From the NCBI GenBank assembly GCA_051453625.1, contig JBOZIK010000001.1, positions 213,215,973-213,279,972 of the forward strand: DNA of 64,000 nucleotides. Reading direction: 5' to 3'. Position numbers and translations under genes: made by a program. The DNA comes from Welwitschia mirabilis (Eukaryota > Gnetophyta > Gnetopsida > Welwitschiales). This document shows, piece by piece, positions 57,011 to 64,000 of this stretch. Numbering within the stretch: position 1 is the stretch's first letter; the number at the start of each line of letters is the position of its first letter. The notes under the pieces are model-generated. The model was given only the letters and a program-made list of their open reading frames with translations. It searched no databases and had not been told where the DNA came from.

Positions 57011-57164
57011 GAGAAAAATAAATTTTACTGTTTAAGTCTATCATAAGCAAGTTGATAAGATTCATTTCATTTAAATTTAGCTTCTTTTTTTAGTAATAAG
57101 TGAAGGGATTTATAAATTTTTGCATAATCCTCAACAAATTGATGATAAAAATCATAATAATCAA

Positions 57165-57900
57165 GAAATGATTGAATTTATTTTACATTAGTTAGGAGAG
57201 TTAAGTTTTGAATGATGCCAATCTTTCGAATATCCATCGTAATCCTTTTTTTTGAAATATGACAACTTAAAACAATTCCACTCTTAACTAAAAATAAAGT
57301 TTTATTCAAACTCAAATGTAGGCCATTAGAAATGCATCTATCAAGGAATTTATCTAATTTTTTTAATATTTGTTTAAAATGTTTAGCATGAATAGAGAAA
57401 TCATCCATAAAAATTTCTATTGAATCCTCCAACATATTAAAAAAAAAATCCATCATAGTATGTTAAAAAGTACTAGGAGCATTGCAAATTCCAAAAGGAA
57501 TGATTCTTAATTTAAAAAAAAAAAAAAGTACCAAAAGATGAAGTGAAAGTACTTTTATCCTGATCCTTACTAGCAATACAAACCTAATTTTAATCACTAT
57601 ATCCATCAAGAAAATAATAAAATGCATGTCCTTGAATTCTATTGAGTATCATATTAATAAAAAGTAAATAATAATAATCTTTTTTAATTACTTTATTTAA
57701 TTTTATGAAATCAATTCACACCCTTTACTTTCCATATTTCTTAGTTATTACCATCAAAGGGCTAATCCAATCACTATTAGCTATGACATAAATGATTTTA
57801 GCATCTATTAACTTAATGATTTCATCTTTAAAAACTTGCTTAAGAGCTAGATAGAGTCTACACTGGTGTTACCTGATAGGTTTTACATTATTCTTAAGTT
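57165..57900 (-). pseudogene. G5 reverse transcriptase remnant, catalytic motifs kept
   Basis: Reading leftwards: an RKL/IKLMDAKII-like block (57800), the MC.DF.K region (57710), GHAFYYFLDGYSD (57590-57625) with its Asp, a shifted FRLCN-like block (57490-57520), and an open stretch 57178-57456 with LEDSIEIFMDDFSIHAK, FLDRCISNGLHLS and a KSGIVLSCHIS block. Both catalytic motifs, FLDGYS and MDD, are intact, unlike in G1-G4. Frameshifts around 57520 and several stops still make it non-coding as a whole. Confidence 0.85.
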
Positions 57901-58570
57901 AGACTTTATGTTGAAAAATGGATGGTAGAATGGCTATCAAATCTTTATAGGATCAAGTAAATGCATTTACCTTAGATTGTAAAAGTGAGATTAAGCTTGA
58001 TTCTTGTTAAGGGAATATATTTCAATTGATTATTAAGGGTTTGTTTAGATCATTGCATAAAAAGATATATTTCAGTCCATTGGATAAAGGTTTTAGATTC
58101 AAATTTAAATTTAAATTTTTATTTTCTTTTAAATTTTTATAAAAATTCATTATCATCTCAGAATATCATCTGGATATTAGTAGTGAATGACTACCCTCAA
58201 AATAAGAGATCTTAGTTTTTCTTACATATTGGACTTCTACATAGTTAACAGACTCAGTTTTTCTACTCTCTACATCAAAATAATCAATTTATAAATTATC
58301 AAAATCAAGTTGATCTTCATCAAAACATTTTAAGTTGTCTACTTCAGATTGATCATCAAACAAAGTTGGCTCATGAAGCATTAATCATCTTTCTTTAAGT
58401 GGATGATGTTTAGAAGTAAACTGAGTTTAATATATTCTTCCACACTCAAATCATTACCTAAATCTTTTTTAATAGCATCAAACACTCTTATTATTAACTT
58501 CTTATTTTCTAAGAACTCTCCATCATTTCTGTTCTGGTGTCTATAATATAATGATTTATTGCACAAAAAG
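57901..58570 (-). pseudogene. G5 protease-RT linker remnant
   Basis: An open stretch at 58381-58566 reads NDGEFLENKKLIIRVFDAIKKDLG and then VEEYIKLSLLL, which matches the linker of G2 (VFDAIKK, EEELKP) in the same place. The later part, with an LKPLSNGLKYIFLC-like block, lies near 58080. A spacer region of the polyprotein; no enzyme activity is expected. Confidence 0.65.
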
Positions 58571-59009
58571 CTCTACCTAGAAGTAATGAATAACCACCAT
58601 TATGTTTAAATTCTATTACAACCACATCAATAAGTGGAATGATTCTTTAATTTAAATGAATAAATCCTTAATCATACCTAAAGATTTCTTAAATAATGTA
58701 TTCATTGATTCTGAGACAGTCCTTATAGGATCTATTCTAGTTTCTAACCCAAGTCTTAATAAATGTGCAAGGGATAATGTTGACACTAGCTCTAATATTG
58801 ATCAAGGCTTTCTTTATTGTTCTATTTTCTTTCAAAGTAATACTAATAGTTGCTGCCTCTAGATATTTAAACTTTTGACATTTCTATACAACTAAGTTTT
58901 TAATGGATAAGACCAAGAATACTTTACTAGGGATAGTTTATTTTTATTTTCTTCTAATTAGGTCTTTCCATAACTTAGAGTATTTGGGGTTTTCTTGTAA
59001 AAGTTTTCA
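58571..59009 (-). pseudogene. G5 protease remnant
   Basis: About 58755-58815 (leftwards) reads RKALINIRASVNIIPCTFI and then TWVRN, matching ALIDxGASVNxMP. The catalytic Asp is Asn and the next Gly is Arg. The gag-protease junction extends right to the gap 59010-59874. The open stretch on the other strand at 58656-58862 is a shadow of this domain. Confidence 0.75.
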
Positions 59010-59874
59010 NNNNNNNNNNNNNNNNNNNNNNNNNNNNNNNNNNNNNNNNNNNNNNNNNNNNNNNNNNNNNNNNNNNNNNNNNNNNNNNNNNNNNNNNNNN
59101 NNNNNNNNNNNNNNNNNNNNNNNNNNNNNNNNNNNNNNNNNNNNNNNNNNNNNNNNNNNNNNNNNNNNNNNNNNNNNNNNNNNNNNNNNNNNNNNNNNNN
59201 NNNNNNNNNNNNNNNNNNNNNNNNNNNNNNNNNNNNNNNNNNNNNNNNNNNNNNNNNNNNNNNNNNNNNNNNNNNNNNNNNNNNNNNNNNNNNNNNNNNN
59301 NNNNNNNNNNNNNNNNNNNNNNNNNNNNNNNNNNNNNNNNNNNNNNNNNNNNNNNNNNNNNNNNNNNNNNNNNNNNNNNNNNNNNNNNNNNNNNNNNNNN
59401 NNNNNNNNNNNNNNNNNNNNNNNNNNNNNNNNNNNNNNNNNNNNNNNNNNNNNNNNNNNNNNNNNNNNNNNNNNNNNNNNNNNNNNNNNNNNNNNNNNNN
59501 NNNNNNNNNNNNNNNNNNNNNNNNNNNNNNNNNNNNNNNNNNNNNNNNNNNNNNNNNNNNNNNNNNNNNNNNNNNNNNNNNNNNNNNNNNNNNNNNNNNN
59601 NNNNNNNNNNNNNNNNNNNNNNNNNNNNNNNNNNNNNNNNNNNNNNNNNNNNNNNNNNNNNNNNNNNNNNNNNNNNNNNNNNNNNNNNNNNNNNNNNNNN
59701 NNNNNNNNNNNNNNNNNNNNNNNNNNNNNNNNNNNNNNNNNNNNNNNNNNNNNNNNNNNNNNNNNNNNNNNNNNNNNNNNNNNNNNNNNNNNNNNNNNNN
59801 NNNNNNNNNNNNNNNNNNNNNNNNNNNNNNNNNNNNNNNNNNNNNNNNNNNNNNNNNNNNNNNNNNNNNNNNNN

Positions 59875-61020
59875 AGTTTATTGCAAAAAACTCACAAGAT
59901 TTTCAATGTTGAAATTTGTTCATGGGTTTTCCCAAACTTGGTAAAGGCATTACTAAGTGGATCACCTTAGTTTTATTATTTGAATGATCTTGCTTAATTA
60001 TTAGATTTGTTTAACTAGAAATTTACATTCTTAAAGCTCTTTCTAAATGGTCGGAAATTAGGATGACTTGTTTAAAATTTGGATTGTTCATTTATCCTAT
60101 GTTGAAAATTATTTTGATTTTCAATTTAAATTTAGTTTTGTTTTGATCAAAGTTTGAAGGCCTTTGGTTAAAAGCACACATGTATTCATATATTCTTTCT
60201 CTATTGTTGGTAATAAAGGATAATCTTTCATAACATGATATTTGTCTTTGCATAAATCATAAGTTGGAGATACAATCACACTTTTTTTTATTGCCACCTT
60301 TGCATCTAAAATTATTTGACTATAGTTCTCTAAAGTTTACATAAAATCCATAATGACATATTTGATTTTTTTCAATCTTTACTTTCTTCTTTGCTTACTT
60401 AACTTTCTTAAGATCTTAAATGATTCAAACTACTATTCGATTTTCTCTAGGTGAGGCTAAGTTTGAATCACTTTTACTAATTCTCTGAACTCTCTCCAAT
60501 CATTTTATAATCTAAGGTTTATCAAACTTCCTCCATATGAAAAGTTAACAAGTTACTTAGTTTAATAGTTAAGTCCACTATAAAGTAGTCTACAAATTCT
60601 TCTTGAGAAAAAGCATCTATAAGGTTCGAATGTAAAGCAATGAAAAATCTCTCGTAGGTAGAGGCATAATATTCATTCTGCTATTTTTAGAAGTTAGTTA
60701 CTTCTTTCTTATATTTTATTATAGTTGTTTCACTCATAAATATTTTAATAAAATCTTCTTGAACTTGACTTCATGTTTTTAGACTCTTTTAGCCAAAGTT
60801 TAACTTTTCTTTTTAAAGTGATGGGAAAAATTACCATGTAATTTTTATTACTTATTTTTTATTTACCATTTCTAGAAGTAAGTACTAACTATTCGATGTC
60901 AACAATATGTTGTAAAGGATCTTTATCATGTTCATCATTAAAAATGGGATAAGCATTTAAATTCCTAAGTTTGACATCATTATTAGGAGGTAATCAAAAA
61001 GGTTTGTATTTCAGATTTTT
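59875..61020 (-). pseudogene. G5 gag remnant
   Basis: Reading leftwards from 61020: LRNLNAYPIFN-like (60960), EHDKDPLQHIVDIE-like (60910), the W/ALWL-region (60780), QEDFIKIFMSETTI-like (60740) and SREIFHCFTFEP-like text (60640). At 60190-60260 the knuckle reads YDLCKDKYHVMKDY where CxxCxxxxHxxxxC is expected, so two of three Cys are Tyr. A Q/N-rich tail follows, down to 60080. Same layout as G4 and G3. Confidence 0.75.
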
Positions 61021-61856
61021 TATTATCTATAAGCTCTCTAAGAGTGATATTGGCATTAGGATTTATGAATGTAGTCATAGGAGTTTCAATAATAAGGATC
61101 AAATTAGGTGAAGTGACCTGCTTTCACTTATGTAATAAACTAAACATTTTTAGAAATTTATTTTCTTCTAAACTATTATTTAAATAATTGCCTAAATAAT
61201 TTTCTTTTACAAAATTAAATTATGAAATAATAAATGTAGAAATTTCTAAAATTTTTGAAACTTACATAATGTAGAAATTTCTAGAATTTTTAGGACTTGC
61301 ATAACTTTAATGTGCATACATGAGTTAAATTGAAAGTTAATTAAATCTTCTAAGATATTTTCACTATGAATAGCCACTCTCTCTCATATTTTTATTTCTT
61401 AACATATTTTATCATGTCCCAACATGCTTAGTTTTTATGTTCAATGCATTGCCCCTATGATCATCTGAATAATAGTTTAGACAATAGAAAACATAGAAAA
61501 CGCAAAAAGGAAAAAACAAAAGCATAAAATAATAGATATAGAAAATACATAAAAAATATTATCACCCTCTTGAGGTATCTAGATGATAGAGGTGATGATA
61601 GGAAAACCCTAGTTTTTTCTCCTAAGAAAGAAAAAAAACTGAAAGAAACTAAAGGCACATAGGTCGCCATCATTGTACGTCATCTAAATGATGGAGTAAA
61701 TGATAAAGCATTTATTTCAGAATGCAAAAACAAAATTTGAAAAAAGAAAAACCTATGATGTTTTAGTTAAAAATATAGCACTATTATAGGTAAATATCTG
61801 AACTAATGTCTAAACACTTATATGAGCAATGACAATTCTCAAACTCCAAGCATTCT
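61021..61856 (-). other. G5 5' leader
   Basis: The leader between gag and the PBS. It carries palindrome forms at 61575-61587 and 61679-61692 and a weaker one near 61459. The splice-donor-like word of G4 is decayed here (ATATAAGTGT on the minus strand near 61820). Confidence 0.5.
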
Positions 61857-61874
61857 TCCTCGATAATGACACCA
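61857..61874 (-). other. G5 primer-binding site, tRNA-Asp type
   Basis: The plus-strand text TCCTCGATAATGACACCA matches the plant tRNA-Asp 3' end at 12 of 18 positions, and all six differences are transitions. Three bases (AGA) separate it from the LTR start TGTTGTAG, as in G4. The best preserved PBS of the family here. Confidence 0.85.
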
Positions 61875-61877
61875 AGA

Positions 61878-63097
61878 TGTTGTAGTACATATTTGTGCAA
61901 GAATGTCCTATCATTTATAAATAAAAATATATTTTTTCACAACATAACAAACTAATATTGATGGGAGTAAATCTAAATGTCATAATCCTCCAAAGGCTTA
62001 GGCTAAAAGAAAGAATAATTGATTTTGAGAAGAAATACTTATGTATCTTAACAACAAAAATAAAATGCGATGTAAAAAATCACAATGCAACATACTTATG
62101 CAAAGTTAATCTAAAAAAGAAAAAGATAATGCACTAAATCTAATAATGCTTAACCTTAACAATGGTTGCCCCCATAATCTATATCACTAAAGAAGCTATC
62201 ACATAATCAGAAGCAACATAAACTATGAGGGATGCATACATAATAAACATAGGAAAATTAAAAAGATTTATTTGATTAGTTTTGAATCTCTCTCGCTTAA
62301 AAGTAAAAGTAAATCAAAAAAACACACAAGTACAACAAAAAGATATCTCTCTGCAACTATAATGAAGGGATCTCTAGCCCTTCGATCTTCTATCACAAGA
62401 ATTTTTGATACAANNNNNNNNNNNNNNNNNNNNNNNNNNNNNNNNNNNNNNNNNNNNNNNNNNNNNNNNNNNNNNNNNNNNNNNNNNNNNNNNNNNNNNN
62501 NNNNNNNNNNNNNCTAGCCCTTCAATCTTCTATCACAAGAATTTTTGATACAAGTAAAGATAAGCAAGAGTCAAGGGTCAGGTCAATATTTATTAAAAAA
62601 TATACTCACAAATAAACAAGATAAACAAGTGTGGGCACAACCTTAATAACTGTGTAAGAAACACAAAGACAAATAGCAATAATTAGATAAAGTTTAGTGA
62701 AGAGTTATAGCAGATTTTGTTCTATTAGTTGTTTGAATGATATAGAGGATGATGCCACCTCATAAGAATTTCATGTCATCTACTAAATTAATTTCCATTA
62801 GAATCCTCATTAGCTTTTATTTTTCTGACATCCATACAGTCATCTAGATGATGAGGTGGATGGATTTTTACAAGTGTCTATGTAATGCATTAGTCTTAAT
62901 ATTTATAAGAAGTTTACTTTAAAAATAGGAAATATTATAAATGGTTTTAAATATTGCAAAATACTATGAAGAATGCATGTTTTAGTATTTTTCATCTTAA
63001 CTGTATATTATTATAGAAATCCAACATAACCTTGTCTAATATCTTACAAAACTATTTGAAATACTCTATCAAATACATATAAGTTAGCAGTGCAACA
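61878..63097 (-). repeat. G5 5' LTR
   Basis: On the plus strand it runs from TGTTGTAGTACATATTTGTG next to the PBS to GTTAGCAGTGCAACA at 63097, then ACCTT. A 100-N gap (62414-62513) with 40-bp copied flanks lies inside and probably adds about 140 false bases. It carries the palindrome GTCATCTAGATGAT at 62839-62852, the decayed partner of the intact one at 51034 in the 3' LTR. Confidence 0.9.
62374..62553. repeat. 40-bp direct repeat flanking a 100-N gap
   Basis: Bases 62374-62413 and 62514-62553 match over 40 bp with one difference and abut the gap. The partner LTR has this text once (near 50819), which supports an assembly artefact. Confidence 0.9.
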
Positions 63098-63102
63098 ACC
63101 TT
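63098..63102. repeat. Target-site duplication of G5, right copy
   Basis: ACCTT follows the LTR end CAACA directly and equals the word at 50296-50300. It marks where CH2 resumes. Confidence 0.85.
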
Positions 63103-64000
63103 ATAAATGGATACCTTTGGAAATAATTAAATCTCCAAGCAATGTATTCATCCTAAATTATATGATCACATAACAAATATTCATAACTTATAAACATTAT
63201 TTATTAAAAATAAAGAAAGAGAACGTATAAATAATGAATCATCTCATTATAATACTAACAATGTCCTCCTATGATTATAAAAATATTTCTAAGTTTAACC
63301 TTTCATAATATGTATCCTATTTCCAAATGTAATCTCATAAATGTTTTACATTTTTAATATGTATCATGTCATCAATTAAACTTTGAAGTGAGGTCAGTTG
63401 CATACAGTAATCAATAATAAGAGAATTCACAACAGTGTGAACAACATAATAATGGAAATAAACTCCCATTTAACCTTAATTCAGAAGTATTGATGAATAA
63501 CTTTATGTAGTTCCTATTACAAATAGTGAATCAAGATCAAAACTCACAAGTAAATAATGGTATAAATCAACCTAGGAAAGTGGGTATGAGGATATTAATT
63601 GAAATGTTTATTAAGTAAATCAACTAAATTTTGTAGGAGATTTAAATCCTTTCAAACGAAAAGAATAACTAAGTGATGTTGAAAATATTATAGGTACCCT
63701 AGAATGTAATGTATTCCTTAGCTATTTATATGTTATAAGGAGAAGCTAATCTATGGTGGAAAATTGAAATGACTAAGCTAGAAGATCTAAAAATTTTATT
63801 GAGGAAATTTGAGCACATATTTAAGAATAGATAAATTACCAAGTTTTATATTAACCAGAAGGTTATATAATTCTATAATCTAAGAAAAGATTATAATGTG
63901 ATCATGGGATCTCATCAGTGAAAATTTGTAGAATTTTTAAGATATGCATCGCATATGCATCTAGAAGAAAAATCTAAATAAAATATCTTTATTGATAGTC
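63103..64000 (+). pseudogene. CH2 leader and gag remnant (cut by window end)
   Basis: Leader to about 63620, then gag. One frame reads FVGDLNPFKRKE, a stop, LSDVENIIGTLECN (about 63633-63715). A second reads GEANLWWKIEMTKLEDLKI and LLRKFEHIFKNR (about 63740-63832), and then NLRKDYNVIMGSHQ and FVEFLRYASHMHLEEKSK (63877-63978). This matches the retrotransposon Gag pattern: FxGxxDPxxAxxWL, the EAxLWW block, the F..RF block, L.QG..TV..Y and F..L.RYA. The domain differs from the gag of G3-G5. Stops and one frameshift are present. Confidence 0.7.

Larger units (their letters stand above)
50301..63097 (-). mobile_element. G5: Athila/Tat-like element nested in CH2
   Basis: Reading leftwards: 5' LTR (61878-63097), PBS, leader, gag, protease, linker, RT, RNase H, truncated integrase, 3' region, 3' ORF remnant, purine tract, 3' LTR (50301-51330), all within a perfect ACCTT duplication. 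The element is about 12.8 kb as drawn. It is the best preserved G copy: FLDGYS and FMDD in RT and all RNase H acidic residues remain. It lost about 0.7 kb of integrase. Its LTRs are only about four-fifths identical by eye, so even this insertion is old. Confidence 0.9.
48110..64000 (+). mobile_element. CH2: chromovirus-like gypsy split by G5, runs off window
   Basis: CH2 shows an LTR with TATA box ending at 49615, a PBS resembling the initiator-Met-tRNA type three bases later, a leader to 50300, then G5, then leader and gag from 63098 to the window edge. The ACCTT duplication on both sides of G5 shows that 50300 and 63103 were adjacent, so LTR, PBS and gag belong to one element. The start of the LTR is hidden in or before the gap 47404-48109. 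Confidence 0.7.

Overview
The window looks like repetitive, transposon-filled nuclear DNA from a flowering plant. It is strongly A+T-rich, has few CpG dinucleotides by eye, and is interrupted by 15 runs of N. I found no intact host gene, no rRNA or tRNA gene and no CRISPR array. What can be recognised is a set of old, decayed Ty3/gypsy LTR retrotransposons, most from one Athila/Tat-like family. That family shows gag-protease-RT-RNase H-integrase order, a primer-binding site resembling the complement of tRNA-Asp, a long region between integrase and the 3' LTR, and a purine tract touching an LTR that begins TGTT. I call the copies G1 to G5. Two other elements look chromovirus-like (CH1, CH2). 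All are read from protein-motif remnants; stops and frameshifts break every one.

Layout. 1-2445: G1, a plus-strand pol fragment ending at a 100-N gap. 2546-9515: G2, plus-strand, from the protease-RT linker through integrase to its 3' LTR; the sequence steps back to an earlier pol position across the gap. 9516-16197: mostly unassigned, with CH1 RNase H and integrase-end remnants at 11830-13270 and a 12-13 bp tandem repeat near 14930. 16198-42288: G3, plus-strand. Its 5' LTR is split by G4 (minus-strand, 16967-32654); G3 then continues with PBS, gag, pol, 3' region, purine tract and 3' LTR. 42289-47403: unassigned. 48110-64000: CH2, plus-strand, with LTR, an initiator-Met-tRNA-type PBS and, at the right edge, gag. 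CH2 is interrupted by G5 (minus-strand, 50301-63097), which is flanked by a perfect 5-bp duplication, ACCTT.

How the parts relate. G3 is older than G4, and CH2 is older than G5. G5 keeps RT and RNase H catalytic motifs but lost about 0.7 kb including most of its integrase core. The three copies that still have that part of integrase (G2, G3, G4) share a Glu-to-Lys change at the catalytic Glu position and a stop just after the second Asp position. This suggests the family amplified from an already defective source. G4 and G5 carry an extra 3' open reading frame remnant that G2 and G3 lack. A palindrome, GTCATCCGGATGAY and its CpG-decayed forms, recurs in the LTRs and untranslated parts of G4 and G5.

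Several gaps are flanked by near-identical direct repeats, and one has a 71-base G run beside it, so parts of the scaffold are doubtful. No novel functional system was found. The interest lies in the nesting, the shared lesions, the palindromes and the assembly signals.
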